This document shows, piece after piece, positions 33,062 through 42,068 of a DNA stretch of 64,000 nt. The stretch is from Sphingobium yanoikuyae. Its GTDB lineage: Bacteria; Pseudomonadota; Alphaproteobacteria; Sphingomonadales; Sphingomonadaceae. A model generated the notes under the pieces. The model did no database searches. It was not told the DNA's origin and saw only the letters and a program-made list of their open reading frames with translations. The position numbers were made by a program, and so were the translations under genes. The first letter of the stretch is position 1; every line of letters starts with the position of its first letter. Location: the NCBI RefSeq assembly GCF_013001025.1, contig NZ_CP053021.1, positions 806,001 to 870,000 of the forward strand. The letters run 5' to 3'.

Positions 33062-34639
33062 GTGACGAAGGGCCGCATGTTGATGCTGGGAAGCCTGTCC
33101 CTGCTGGCAATGACGGGTGTGATGCTGGGCGCTGCCACGCCTCCCGTCGACCCCGGCCGCTTTGCTCAGGTCGCGAAGGTCGATGACCAGTATCAGGCCT
33201 ATAATGTCGAGATGGTGGAGGTGGTCGGCGGCCGCTTCTGGGCGCCCTATCCCAAGCCGGGCGAGGCGCCGCCCCAGCCGGCGGCCGGCGGCAGCGGCGG
33301 CGTCGACATCGCCGCCGTCATGTTCCGCAAGCGCGAGCCGATCGACCTGACCGGTGACACGCGGCTGCGCAATCTCGCCCGCGCGCTCGGGCCGACCTAT
33401 GTGCGCGTGAGTGGCGGCTGGGCCAATGCCGTCTATTTCCATGACAGCGACACGCCGCCGCCCGCCACGCCGCCCAAGGGCTATCAGAGCGTCCTGACCC
33501 GTGCCCAATGGGCCGGCGTCGTCGATTTCGTGAAGACCGTCGGCGGCAAGTTGGTCGTGTCCTTCCCTGTAAGCGACGGCGCGCGCGACGCGTCGGGCCT
33601 GTGGGATCCCGATCAGGCGCGCCGGCTCAACGCCTATACCAAGAAGTTGGGCGGCCATATCTATGCCGCCGAACTCATCAACGAACCCAATGCGGGGTCT
33701 ATGGTCGGCCTGCCCAAGGGCTATGACGCGGCCGCCTTCGCACGCGACATGGCCGTTTTTCGTGCGTTCCGCGATGCCGATGCGCCGCAGATGAAGCTCG
33801 TCGGGCCGGGCAGCACCGGCGAGGCCGGCTTCGTCATCATGCCCCGCAATATCGGCGTGGTGCCGACCGACGCACTGATGAGCGCCGAGCCGCGGCCCAA
33901 GGTCGATATCTTTTCCTATCATTTCTACGGCACCGTCTCGCAGCGCTGCGCCGCGATGGACAAGAGCGCGGGGATCAGCCCGGACCAGGCGCTGGACGAG
34001 GACTGGCTGGCGCGCGCCGACAGCACGGCGACCTATTACAAGGAACGACAACAGCGTTTCGCGCCCGGCACCGATATCTGGATCACGGAAACGGCGCAGG
34101 CGGCCTGCGGTGGCGACGCCTGGGCAGCGACCTGGCGCGACAGTTTCCGCTATGTCGATCAGTTGGGGCGGCAGGCGAAGCAGGGCGTGACCGTGGTCTT
34201 CCACAATACGCTGGCGGCCAGCGACTATGCGCTGATCGACGAGGCGACGATGATGCCGCGGCCGAGCTATTGGGCGGCGGTCCTATGGGCGCGGCTGATG
34301 GGCAATGTCGTGCTGGATGCGGGCCGGAATGAAGGCAAGCTGCATCTCTACAGCCAGTGTCTGCGCGGCACACCGGGCGGCGTCGCGCTGGTCGCGATCA
34401 ATCTCGATACCGCCAATCCCGCCAGCCTGTCGCTCGCCGGCAAGGTGACCCGTTATACGCTGACCGCCGACAATCTGGACGCGGGCAGCGTGAAGCTCAA
34501 CGGCCGGTCGCTGGCGGTGGGGCAGGACGGGGTCTTGCCCAATCTCAAGGGCGTCGCCGCGCAAGGCATGCAGTCGCTACCAGCGGCGAGCATCAGCTAT
34601 CTTGCCTATCCCGATGCCCGCAACCCGGCCTGTCCCTGA
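33062..34639 (+). CDS. GH79-like (heparanase / beta-glucuronidase type) glycosidase, secreted
   Basis: 525 residues with a signal peptide (LGSLSLLAMTGVMLGAATP). A (beta/alpha)8 domain follows, with ELINEPNAG carrying the likely acid/base Glu, DIWITETAQ with the likely nucleophile Glu, and YVRVSGGWANAVYF; then a C-terminal beta domain (VALVAINLDTANPASLSL). This is the clan A plan of GH79. It would release glucuronate or 4-O-methyl-glucuronate from polysaccharides, fitting the uronate genes nearby. GTG 33062 has GAGGGAGGA 5 bases upstream. GH30 or GH39 relatives are the alternatives. Confidence 0.75.
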   Translation: MTKGRMLMLGSLSLLAMTGVMLGAATPPVDPGRFAQVAKVDDQYQAYNVEMVEVVGGRFWAPYPKPGEAPPQPAAGGSGGVDIAAVMFRKREPIDLTGDTRLRNLARALGPTYVRVSGGWANAVYFHDSDTPPPATPPKGYQSVLTRAQWAGVVDFVKTVGGKLVVSFPVSDGARDASGLWDPDQARRLNAYTKKLGGHIYAAELINEPNAGSMVGLPKGYDAAAFARDMAVFRAFRDADAPQMKLVGPGSTGEAGFVIMPRNIGVVPTDALMSAEPRPKVDIFSYHFYGTVSQRCAAMDKSAGISPDQALDEDWLARADSTATYYKERQQRFAPGTDIWITETAQAACGGDAWAATWRDSFRYVDQLGRQAKQGVTVVFHNTLAASDYALIDEATMMPRPSYWAAVLWARLMGNVVLDAGRNEGKLHLYSQCLRGTPGGVALVAINLDTANPASLSLAGKVTRYTLTADNLDAGSVKLNGRSLAVGQDGVLPNLKGVAAQGMQSLPAASISYLAYPDARNPACP

Positions 34640-34685
34640 CGCCTGATACGGCGCCGGGCGGGCCGGGAAGGGGCTGTTCGGCGCA

Positions 34686-34778
34686 TCAGGCGAGGGCCAG
34701 GGCAAAGGCGCCCATATGGGCGATGATGGCGCAGCACATGATGGCGATCGCGCCCTTGGTGCTCAGAAAATCGGTCAT
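34686..34778 (-). CDS. Very small one-helix membrane protein, 30 aa
   Basis: ATG 34778 with AAGGAGA 7 bases upstream encodes MTDFLSTKGAIAIMCCAIIA and ten more residues, a single transmembrane helix with two adjacent Cys and a His. The strong ribosome site argues that it is real. Function unknown. Confidence 0.5.
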   Translation of the reverse strand: MTDFLSTKGAIAIMCCAIIAHMGAFALALA

Positions 34779-34961
34779 GGTCTGTCTCCTTGGCCGGTCG
34801 GAGCGGATGATCCATTCATCGGCCCGCCGGTATGAGAGGGAGCGATGGCAGCCCACGATTGACGGGCAAGCGGCTTTTCGTCACGCAGGAGGAACAGAAG
34901 AAAAAGTGCGGAAAACCGGGCCCTTCGCGGTTCGCGTTTCGCGAATGGAGAGGGGGATTGC

Positions 34962-35768
34962 GTGAAACGTCTCCGCCGTGTGCTGCTCGAACTCTGGGCG
35001 ATGCTGCCGGTCGCGGCGGTGGTCGGCTTTCTTGGCCCCTTTGGCACCTATTTGTCGGGCGATTTCCTGCTGCGCGCCGGGCGATGGTGGATCATGCTGA
35101 TGGGCGCCTATATCCTCGCGCGGCCGACGCTGATCGCCTGGCGGGCGATTGCGCGGGCGACGCGGTTGCCGCGCGGGTCTCTGGTCTTCTGGGGCATGGT
35201 CGCCTCCAGCTTTCCCATGGCGCTGATCTGGCGGCTGGTCGGGCGGGACGAGGTGCGACTGCTGGGCGGCTATGCCGGCCTTTTGCCCTTCACCTTGCTC
35301 TGTTGCCTGCTGGTGATGACCATCGCCTGGTGGGCGGAGCGGGCGGACGCGCATCTGCTGCGCTATTATGATGAGCATATGGGGCCGACCACGGTCTTCG
35401 CGTCGGCGCGGGAAGGGGCCGTGCCGATGGACGCGCCGGTGAAAGAGGCGGATGTTCGCCTCCATCGCCGGCTGAGCCCCACCTTCGCCGGTCCCATAGT
35501 CGCGCTGGAGAGCGAGGATCATTATGTCCGCGTCCATGGGCCGCATGGCAGCGAGCTTATCCTGATGCGGCTGCGCGACGCCATTGCCGAAATGGACGAT
35601 GTTCCCGGCGCGCAGACCCATCGCAGTTGGTGGGTCGCCAGGGCGGCGATCGCGGATGGCGCGGGCCTGACCAGAAGCCGGGAAATTCCCCTGACCAACG
35701 GCCTGTCCGCGCCGGTCGCGCGCGATTCCGTCGATCGACTGCGCCAGTCCGGTTTCCTGCCGGACTGA
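34962..35768 (+). CDS. Membrane-bound LytTR DNA-binding regulator
   Basis: 268 residues: four transmembrane helices (about 8-140), then a LytTR domain (about 165-265; GPIVALESEDHYVRVHGPHGSELILMRLRDAIAEM, THRSWWVARAAI). Such proteins sense at the membrane and bind DNA directly without a receiver. GTG 34962 start with GAGAGGGGG upstream. Its target may be near, but no direct repeats of the LytTR type are obvious. Confidence 0.85.
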   Translation: MKRLRRVLLELWAMLPVAAVVGFLGPFGTYLSGDFLLRAGRWWIMLMGAYILARPTLIAWRAIARATRLPRGSLVFWGMVASSFPMALIWRLVGRDEVRLLGGYAGLLPFTLLCCLLVMTIAWWAERADAHLLRYYDEHMGPTTVFASAREGAVPMDAPVKEADVRLHRRLSPTFAGPIVALESEDHYVRVHGPHGSELILMRLRDAIAEMDDVPGAQTHRSWWVARAAIADGAGLTRSREIPLTNGLSAPVARDSVDRLRQSGFLPD

Positions 35769-35778
35769 CGCAGCAGGA

Positions 35779-36555
35779 TCAGAGGATCAGGTTCAGCGCG
35801 ACGATGATCAGGATCGTCGCCAGGATCGTGCGCAGCACCGCTTCGCGCACATGCGAGGCGAGCAGGCTGCCGACGATGATGCCGGGGATCGCCCCGATCA
35901 GCAGCGATGCCAGCAGCGACATGTCGACCGTGCCCAGCCACCAATGGCCGATGCCCGCCACCAGCGTCAGCGGCACGGCATGGGCGACGTCGCTGCCGAC
36001 GATCCGGGCGAGCGGCGTGCGCGGATAGAGGATCAGCAGCGCCGTCGCGCCGATCGCGCCGGCCCCGACCGAGGTGATGGTCACCGCCACGCCCACGACC
36101 ACGCCCAGCAATATGGTGAGGTTGCGGGTGGTGGCAGGGCTGCGATCCTGGCCATGGGTGCGCGACCAGGCCGTGATCCGATCGCGGAACAGCAGCACCA
36201 GGCCGGTGAGGAACAGCATCACCCCCAGCGTCACCTTGATCGGATCGACCACGGCGGCCGACGGCGGCCCCATTGCCTTGAGCGCCATCAGCGCGCCGAT
36301 CGCGGCCGGCATCGACCCCAGCGCAAGCCAGCCGACGATCGCCCAGTCGACCGATCGCTTCCAGCCATGGACCAGGCTGCCCACGCTCTTGGTGACGCAG
36401 GCATAGAGAAGGTCGGTGCCGACGGCCGCAGCCGGGTGGAAATTGAACAGCAGCACCAGGATCGGCGTCATCAGCGATCCGCCGCCAACGCCGGTCAGCC
36501 CGACCAGCGTGCCGACGATGAAGCCCGTCAGGGAATAGAGCGGATTGATCGTCAC
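35779..36555 (-). CDS. TSUP (TauE/SafE) family transporter
   Basis: 258 residues with seven to eight transmembrane helices and the repeated TSUP motif (GTLVGLTGVGGGSLMTPIL in the first half; VAVTITSVGAGAIGATALLILYP in the second). Such carriers move sulfite or organosulfonates out of the cell. Substrate unknown; convergent with the LytTR gene. A second, distinct TSUP gene is at 61454-62368. Confidence 0.85.
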   Translation of the reverse strand: MTINPLYSLTGFIVGTLVGLTGVGGGSLMTPILVLLFNFHPAAAVGTDLLYACVTKSVGSLVHGWKRSVDWAIVGWLALGSMPAAIGALMALKAMGPPSAAVVDPIKVTLGVMLFLTGLVLLFRDRITAWSRTHGQDRSPATTRNLTILLGVVVGVAVTITSVGAGAIGATALLILYPRTPLARIVGSDVAHAVPLTLVAGIGHWWLGTVDMSLLASLLIGAIPGIIVGSLLASHVREAVLRTILATILIIVALNLIL

Positions 36556-36837
36556 GGCCGCTCCTGCGGTGCATGACGACAGGCGGTGCGACCCATCATG
36601 GCATCACCTAAGGGCGTTTGCGCTGCCCATGCAAGTCCCTGCACTCGATCCATATCCCTGCGTCCCCCTTATGTTTCGCGGTGGGACATAGCGGACGCCA
36701 TGGCGGGGTGAAACCCGCCCCTTGCTTGAGGGGGGTGATAGCTTTGCTATGGACGGCGCGCGCCACATATCGCTCCCGCGGCTGTCTGGCCCGCGTCCGA
36801 CCGCCTAGCGTGCCGGGATAAGCGACAGGAGCAGGAC

Positions 36838-37704
36838 ATGGTGGAACGGGCACGGGTAGCGGTTGTGACGGGCGCGAGTTCGGGCATCGGCAAGGCGATC
36901 GCCAAGGCCATGGCGCGGCAGGGCTGGCGGGTGATCGGCACCGGCCGCGATCTCAAACGGCTTGCGGTTGCAGAGGCGGAGATAGCGGCGGATGCGGCCG
37001 GAGCGCCCGTCACCATGCTGCGCGCCGACCTGTCGCTGCTGGGCGGAGCAGCGCAACTGGCGCAGGATATCGCCGCGCTGACCGACCGGGTCGACCTGCT
37101 GTTCAACAATGCCGGCGGCATGACCGACAAGCTGGTGATGACGGACGAGGGGCTGGAGGCGAATTTCGCCGGCAATCATCTGGGGCCGTTTCTGCTGACC
37201 CAGCGCCTGCTGCCGCTGTTGCGCAAGGCGACGCAGGATCAGCCGGCGGGCGCCGTGCGCATCCTCAACACCGCCTCCGACGCCAGCGAGATGATCCCGT
37301 CGATCAACCTGGACGACATGCAGAATCTGGAACGGTTCAGCCCCGGCATGGCCTATTGCACCGGCAAGCTCGCCAATGTGCTGTTCGCCCGCGCGCTGGC
37401 GGATCGGCTGGCGGGGGACGGGATCGTCGCCCATGCGGTCCATCCCGGTGCGGTCGACTCGAACTTCTTTTCCCATGCGCCGGCCGACACGCAGGAGCGC
37501 TCGCGCGGACTCGACAAGGCGAGCGAGGCGGACGGAGCGGACACGCTGGTCTGGCTGGCGACCGCACCGGAAGGGGCGGCCAGCAATGGCGGCTATTGGT
37601 ATCGCCGTGCGCCGCGCACGCCCAACAAGCTGGTCGAGGATGCAGCGATCGTCGATCGCTTCTGGCGGGAAAGCGAAAAGCTGATTGCGGCGCATGGCTG
37701 CTGA
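36838..37704 (+). CDS. Short-chain dehydrogenase/reductase
   Basis: 288 residues of the retinol-dehydrogenase-like SDR type. NAD(P) motif TGASSGIG, NNAG in LLFNNAGGM, catalytic YCTGK. Arg after the second strand (GTGRDLKR) suggests NADP. C-terminal part AVHPGAVDSNFFSHA. Substrate unknown. ATG 36838 follows AGGAGCAGGA. It ends before a strong hairpin shared with the convergent MFS gene. Confidence 0.85.
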   Translation: MVERARVAVVTGASSGIGKAIAKAMARQGWRVIGTGRDLKRLAVAEAEIAADAAGAPVTMLRADLSLLGGAAQLAQDIAALTDRVDLLFNNAGGMTDKLVMTDEGLEANFAGNHLGPFLLTQRLLPLLRKATQDQPAGAVRILNTASDASEMIPSINLDDMQNLERFSPGMAYCTGKLANVLFARALADRLAGDGIVAHAVHPGAVDSNFFSHAPADTQERSRGLDKASEADGADTLVWLATAPEGAASNGGYWYRRAPRTPNKLVEDAAIVDRFWRESEKLIAAHGC

Positions 37705-37715
37705 GAAAGCAAGGC

Positions 37716-37751
37716 GCCCCGGACCGGCAATCCCCATCGCCGGTCCGGGGC
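37716..37751. terminator. Bidirectional hairpin between convergent genes
   Basis: A perfect 13-bp stem (37716-37728 with 37739-37751) and a 10-base loop, without a T-tract. Probably limits read-through between the SDR and transporter genes. Confidence 0.6.
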
Positions 37752-37770
37752 AGTCCCTCCCCCAGGGAAC

Positions 37771-39048
37771 TTATTCCGGCACCTTCACCTGCGCCAGGCG
37801 CGGCGAAAGCAGGTGGATCGCCAGTAGGGCGATGAAATAGGCGCTGCCCGCCACCGCGAAGAGCGGCGCATAGCTGCCGATGCTGTCGAGGATATAGCCG
37901 GCATATTTCGCCATCAGCATGCCGCCGATCGCGCCGGCCGTGCCGCCGATGCCGACCACCGATCCGACCGCCGCGCGTGGGAACATGTCCGACGGCAGGG
38001 TGTAGAGATTGGCGGAAAAGGCCTGGTGCGCGGCGGTGGCGATGCCGATCACCAGCACCGCGACCCACAGATTGTCGATCGACTGGGCAAAGAAGACCGG
38101 AGTCACTGCAGCGGCACAGACCAGCATGGTCAGCTTGCGCGCGGCGTTGACGCTGTGCCCGGCCTTCATCAGCCGTCCCGACAGCCAGCCTCCGGCCACG
38201 CTGCCAAGGTCCGACAACAGATAGATGGCGACCAGCGGCGGGCCGAAGCTGATGAGGTCGAGGCCGTAGCGCTCGCCCAGATAGCCCGGCAGCCAGAAGA
38301 GGAAGAACCACCAGATCGGGTCGATGCAGAATTTGCCGATGGCAAAGGCCCAGCATTCGCGCACGGCAATCAGCCGGCGCCAGCCGATCGGCGTGACCGG
38401 GTCGGCCGGATCCTGCTGGATATAGGCAAGTTCGGCGGCGCCGACGCGCGGATGCTCCTGCGGCCGGCGATAGAAGATCAGCCAGGCGGCGAGCCAGACG
38501 ACGCCGAATATGCCGGTCGCGATGAAGGCGAAGCGCCAGCCATATTGGATGGTCAGCCATGGCACCAGCAGTGGCGTGATGATCGCGCCGACATTGGCGC
38601 CGGCGTTGAACAGGCCGATCGCGAAGGCCCGTTCCTTCTGCGGGAACCATTCGGCCACCGCCTTGATGCCCGCGGGGAAATTGCCGGATTCGCCGACGCC
38701 CAGGCCAAAGCGGGCGAAGGCGAACTGGGTCACGCTATGCACGCCGCCATGGGCGACATGCGCGATCGTCCAGATGATGATCGCGACGGTATAGCCCAGC
38801 CGCGCGCCGATCGCGTCGACCAGCCGGCCAAAGCCCAGATAGCCGATTGCATAGGCCGCCTGGAACCAGAAGACGATATTGGCATAGTCGGTTTCCGACC
38901 AGTGCATCTCGGCCGCCAAAGTGGGCTTCAGCACACCGATCATCTGCCGGTCGACATAGTTGATCGCGGTGGCGGCGAACAACAGCCCGACGACCACCCA
39001 GCGATAGCGCCCGACCCTCTGGGTTGCTCCGGCGACGGCCTCGTTCAT
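37771..39048 (-). CDS. Hexuronate-type MFS transporter (ACS family, ExuT-like)
   Basis: 425 residues, 12 helices. Marks of the anion:cation symporter family ExuT branch are RWVVVGLLFAATAINYVDRQMIGVLKP, FGLGVGESGNFPAGIKAVAEWFPQKERAFAIGLFNAGANVGA and WWFFLFWLPGYLGERYGL. Imports galacturonate or glucuronate with protons (inference from family and neighbours). ATG 39048 has GAGAGGAAGAGA upstream. It follows the FAH-family gene by 31 bases and is co-transcribed from the ACCGGT-operator promoter. Confidence 0.87.
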   Translation of the reverse strand: MNEAVAGATQRVGRYRWVVVGLLFAATAINYVDRQMIGVLKPTLAAEMHWSETDYANIVFWFQAAYAIGYLGFGRLVDAIGARLGYTVAIIIWTIAHVAHGGVHSVTQFAFARFGLGVGESGNFPAGIKAVAEWFPQKERAFAIGLFNAGANVGAIITPLLVPWLTIQYGWRFAFIATGIFGVVWLAAWLIFYRRPQEHPRVGAAELAYIQQDPADPVTPIGWRRLIAVRECWAFAIGKFCIDPIWWFFLFWLPGYLGERYGLDLISFGPPLVAIYLLSDLGSVAGGWLSGRLMKAGHSVNAARKLTMLVCAAAVTPVFFAQSIDNLWVAVLVIGIATAAHQAFSANLYTLPSDMFPRAAVGSVVGIGGTAGAIGGMLMAKYAGYILDSIGSYAPLFAVAGSAYFIALLAIHLLSPRLAQVKVPE

Positions 39049-39079
39049 TCTCTTCCTCTCCTCTTGCCCTGCGACCTTG

Positions 39080-39877
39080 TCAGGCGGCCGCTTGGGGGCG
39101 GATGACGCAATGTGCGGTGCCGAGCGGTCCGAAGTCCGCAACCACCGTCTGCCCGACGCGCACTTCATGCACGCCGGTGACGGCGCCTGTCGATATCCAT
39201 GCGCCCGGTTGCAGCCTTATGCCGCGCGCGGCGAGATTTTCGAGCAGGAAACGCACGGAGCCGATCGGTCCATCGGGGAAGCTGACCGCGCGACCGGTAC
39301 CGGCGACGACGCCATCGATGCTCAGGCTGATGTCGATCTCGGCAAAGGCCAGGCTCTGCCAGTCCGGCACGGCCGCGCCGATCAACAGGCCGTTATTATT
39401 GCCGAAATCCGAAACGGTGACGGCCGGGCCATGCTCGTTGATGCCGGTGAAGGGCGAACTGGCGATCTCTAGCCCGATATGCACGGCGTCGACCAGCGCG
39501 GCGGCTTCCTCCAGCGTGAAACTGGTCTGGGCCGGATGGGGCGCCTGGCCGATGCGCAGCAGGAATTCCGCCTCGGCCGCGCCAAAGCCCTGGGCAAAGA
39601 CCAGGCCGGTGGCATCGGGGGTCAGGGCATGGATGGTCGGGGTGAAGATCGGCCCGGCCAGGCGATCGGCGCCGAAACGCTCGACCAGCGGGGCGGGCAC
39701 GCGGCCGACCTTCCAGCCGCCGACCGGCGCATCGACCAGCGCCAATGCCTCCGCCTGGATTGCATAGCCGTCGGCCAGGCTGGGCGGGATCGGGCCGGGA
39801 TAGTCGGAAAAGCCCGTCGCCTGCTGTCGGGCGGTGACGAAGGCGCGCGCAATGGCGGCAGGGGAAGCGGCGGTCAC
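39080..39877 (-). CDS. FAH / 2-keto-4-pentenoate hydratase family protein
   Basis: 265 residues. The sequence YPGPIPPSLADGYAIQAEALALVDAPVGGWKVGRV, FGAAEAEFLLRIG and VHIGLEIASSPF fits the hydratase/decarboxylase branch of the fumarylacetoacetate hydrolase superfamily (metal ligands among the acidic residues of AAEAEF and the following E). GTG 39877 with GAGAGGA 6 bases upstream is preferred to the longer frame. In a uronate operon it may act on a keto-deoxy acid intermediate, but this is a guess; relatives also serve in aromatic meta-cleavage. Confidence 0.8.
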   Translation of the reverse strand: MTAASPAAIARAFVTARQQATGFSDYPGPIPPSLADGYAIQAEALALVDAPVGGWKVGRVPAPLVERFGADRLAGPIFTPTIHALTPDATGLVFAQGFGAAEAEFLLRIGQAPHPAQTSFTLEEAAALVDAVHIGLEIASSPFTGINEHGPAVTVSDFGNNNGLLIGAAVPDWQSLAFAEIDISLSIDGVVAGTGRAVSFPDGPIGSVRFLLENLAARGIRLQPGAWISTGAVTGVHEVRVGQTVVADFGPLGTAHCVIRPQAAA

Positions 39878-39920
39878 GATGATCCTCTCGGCTGGTTCTG
39901 CCTCTCGGGATGCCTGCAAG

Positions 39921-39934
39921 AGTAACCGGTGTCA
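39921..39934. promoter_or_regulatory. ACCGGT operator between FAH-transporter operon and lacI
   Basis: On the minus strand it reads TGACACCGGTTACT, 11 of 14 matches to the palindrome TGACACCGGTGTCA. It lies 44 bases from the FAH start and 64 from the lacI start, so it can control both and autoregulate the repressor. Confidence 0.65.
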
Positions 39935-39997
39935 ATAGATTTGCCGAGCGACGCATATTGCGCTGGTTGCGGGCCATAAGCGCGCTATAAAAGGGCC

Positions 39998-41047
39998 ATG
40001 ACAAAGACACCCAGGGACGAGGGCGCCACCGCCAAGCTGACGATCAACGACATTGCCCGCATGGCCGGCGTGTCGAAGAAGACGGTCAGCCGCGTCATCA
40101 ACCGATCGCCGCTGCTGAACCAGGAAACCCGCGGCAAGGTGGAGGAAATCATCCGCCAGACCGGCTATGTCCCCAATCCGCAGGCCCGCGCGCTGGCGCT
40201 GGGGCGCAATTTCCTGATCGGCCTGATCTACGACAATCCCAATGCTCAGATGGTGCTGAGCATGCAGAAGGGGATATTGGAAGCGCTGCACGGCACCGAG
40301 TTCGAACTGGTTGTGCGCCCGGTGGATAGGGGCGCGGCGATGGTGATGGAGGATATTCATAATTTCGTGACGCGCCAGCGCCTGTTCGGCGTTGTGGTGC
40401 TGCCGCCACTCTCCGAAAATGACAGTCTTTCCAAACTGTTCGATGATGCCGGCTGTCGCTATGTGCGCATGGGTTCGGCCCTGCTCGATGACCCGGAACA
40501 TATGGTCGCCTCCAATGACCGGGACGCGGTGGCCGATGCGGTGCGCTATCTGATCGCGCAGGGGCATCGGCGGATCGGCCTGATTGCCGGGCCGCATGGC
40601 TTCCGCTCGGCCAAGGAGCGGCGCGAGGGCTTTGAAATGGCGCTGGCGGAAGCCGGCATCAGCCTGCCGCGCAGCCTGGTTGCGGACGGGCAATATACTT
40701 TTGAATCAGGGGTTTCCGCTTCGGAAAACCTGTTCGATCTGACTTCGCCGCCGACCGCGATCTTTGCCAGCAATGACGAGATGGCGGCCGGCGTTCTCTA
40801 TGCGGCGCGGCTGCGCGGGATCGAAGTGCCGGAGCAATTGTCGATCATCGGCTTCGACGATACGCCGCTCACCACCCGCGTCTGGCCGCCGCTGACCACG
40901 GTGCGCTGGCCGATCGCGGCCATGGGCCGCGCCGCCGCGCTCAAGCTGATCGGCACTGCCATCGGCGAGGAGGCGGAGGTCAGCGAGCCATCCCTCTTCA
41001 GTTCGACCCTGATCCGGCGCAGTTCGGTGGCGCCTGCATCGGGCTGA
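39998..41047 (+). CDS. LacI-family regulator of the uronate/pectin locus
   Basis: 349 residues. HTH and hinge: KLTINDIARMAGVSKKTVSRVINRSPLLNQETRGKVEEIIRQTGYVPN (residues 13-60). The periplasmic-binding-type core follows (FGVVVLPPLSEND, RRIGLIAGPHGFRSAKERREGFEMALAEAGI, PTAIFASNDEMAAGVLYAARLRG). The Val-Ser-Lys-Lys-Thr-Val-Ser recognition helix is of the type that reads CG-centred palindromes, in keeping with the TGACACCGGTGTCA sites here. The ligand is probably a keto-deoxy uronate intermediate. Functional analogue of KdgR; not named as such because orthology is untested. Confidence 0.88.
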   Translation: MTKTPRDEGATAKLTINDIARMAGVSKKTVSRVINRSPLLNQETRGKVEEIIRQTGYVPNPQARALALGRNFLIGLIYDNPNAQMVLSMQKGILEALHGTEFELVVRPVDRGAAMVMEDIHNFVTRQRLFGVVVLPPLSENDSLSKLFDDAGCRYVRMGSALLDDPEHMVASNDRDAVADAVRYLIAQGHRRIGLIAGPHGFRSAKERREGFEMALAEAGISLPRSLVADGQYTFESGVSASENLFDLTSPPTAIFASNDEMAAGVLYAARLRGIEVPEQLSIIGFDDTPLTTRVWPPLTTVRWPIAAMGRAAALKLIGTAIGEEAEVSEPSLFSSTLIRRSSVAPASG

Positions 41048-41060
41048 TCCACGCTAAGGT

Positions 41061-41115
41061 TGACACCGGTTTCCGAATTTGCTTCCCAAGGGGCAATTTC
41101 GAATAACCGGTGAGG
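41061..41115. promoter_or_regulatory. One or two ACCGGT operators upstream of kduI
   Basis: TGACACCGGTTTCC at 41061-41074 is a good match to the locus palindrome. A second ACCGGT core (AATAACCGGTGAGG) at 41102-41115 lies just before the ATG at 41121 and includes the ribosome-binding region. Binding at both would block transcription and could form a loop of about four helical turns. Confidence 0.6.
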
Positions 41116-41120
41116 ATATC

Positions 41121-41960
41121 ATGTTCGACAAGACCTATTATGCGACCCACCCCGACATGATGGAGTGCGTGTCGAACGAGGAGCTGCGGGATCGCTATCT
41201 GATCGGCGGGCTGTTCCGTAACGGCGAATGCGTGCTGAACTACACCCATGCCGAACGCTTCGTGATCGGCGGCGTGGCGGTGGCTGACGCACCGGTGAAG
41301 CTGCCGGCGCAGACCGAGCCGGCCTCGGCGGCGGGCCATCCGTTCCTGGAGCGGCGCGAGCTGGCGATCGTCAATGTCTCGGGCGTCGAAGGCACCGTGA
41401 CCGTCGACGGCGAAGTCTTCACGCTCGGCAACAAGGATTGCCTCTATGTGACGATGGGCGCGAAGGATGTGGAGTTCGCCGGCGCCGGCGCGCGCTATTA
41501 TCTCGCCTCCTGCCCGGCGCACAAGGCGTTCACCACCCGCAAGCTCGGCATTGCCGACGCCAATGCGCTGGAACGTGGTTCGCTGGAAGAGTCGAACGAG
41601 CGCACCATCTTCCAGCTCGTCATCCCCGGCATCTGCGATAGCGCGCAGCTGGTCATGGGCCTCACGGTCCTGAAGCCCGGTTCGGTGTGGAACACCATGC
41701 CGCCGCACATCCATGAGCGCCGCAGCGAGATTTATTTCTATTTCGAGCTGGATGGCGATGCCGACCGCGTCTTCCACTATATGGGCGAGGGCGACGCGAT
41801 GCGTCACATCGTCATGGCCAATGAGGAAGCGGTGATCTCGCCGCCCTGGTCGATCCATATGGGATCGGGCACCAAAGCCTATGCCTTCATCTGGGCGATG
41901 GCCGGCGAGAACCAGGACTATACCGACATGAACGTGCTGGACATCTGCCAGCTGGCCTGA
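41121..41960 (+). CDS. kduI: 5-dehydro-4-deoxy-D-glucuronate isomerase
   Basis: 279 residues, KduI family. It converts 4-deoxy-L-threo-5-hexosulose uronate, the product of pectate or alginate lyase action, into 3-deoxy-D-glycero-2,5-hexodiulosonate. Zinc ligands His196, His198 and Glu203 in [10 protein letters not shown] fall at the same numbers as in the Escherichia coli enzyme, with a further His at 246 (SIHMGSG). ATG 41121 follows GTGAGGA. kduD follows after a palindrome, probably the same transcript. Confidence 0.95.
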   Translation: MFDKTYYATHPDMMECVSNEELRDRYLIGGLFRNGECVLNYTHAERFVIGGVAVADAPVKLPAQTEPASAAGHPFLERRELAIVNVSGVEGTVTVDGEVFTLGNKDCLYVTMGAKDVEFAGAGARYYLASCPAHKAFTTRKLGIADANALERGSLEESNERTIFQLVIPGICDSAQLVMGLTVLKPGSVWNTMPPHIHERRSEIYFYFELDGDADRVFHYMGEGDAMRHIVMANEEAVISPPWSIHMGSGTKAYAFIWAMAGENQDYTDMNVLDICQLA

Positions 41961-41964
41961 GCCC

Positions 41965-42054
41965 CCCCTCCCTTCAGGGAGGGGACGGGGGAGGGCATGT
42001 CTGCGACGCCAATCTCCCAAACCCTCCCCTAACCCCTCCCGCAAGCGGGAGGGG
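41965..42054. repeat. CCCCTCCC palindrome pair between kduI and kduD
   Basis: CCCCTCCCT/AGGGAGGGG at 41965-41984 and CCCCTCCCGC/GCGGGAGGGG at 42033-42054. The second stem is 14 bases before the kduD ATG. No T-tract, so it may trim expression of kduD rather than stop it. Confidence 0.7.
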
Positions 42055-42068
42055 GATTTGGAGCTTAT

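Noticed and set aside
36556..36837. A coding frame between the TSUP and SDR genes
   Set aside because: Short open frames on both strands lack ribosome sites and sensible composition; a small GGCGGG hairpin is the only structure seen.
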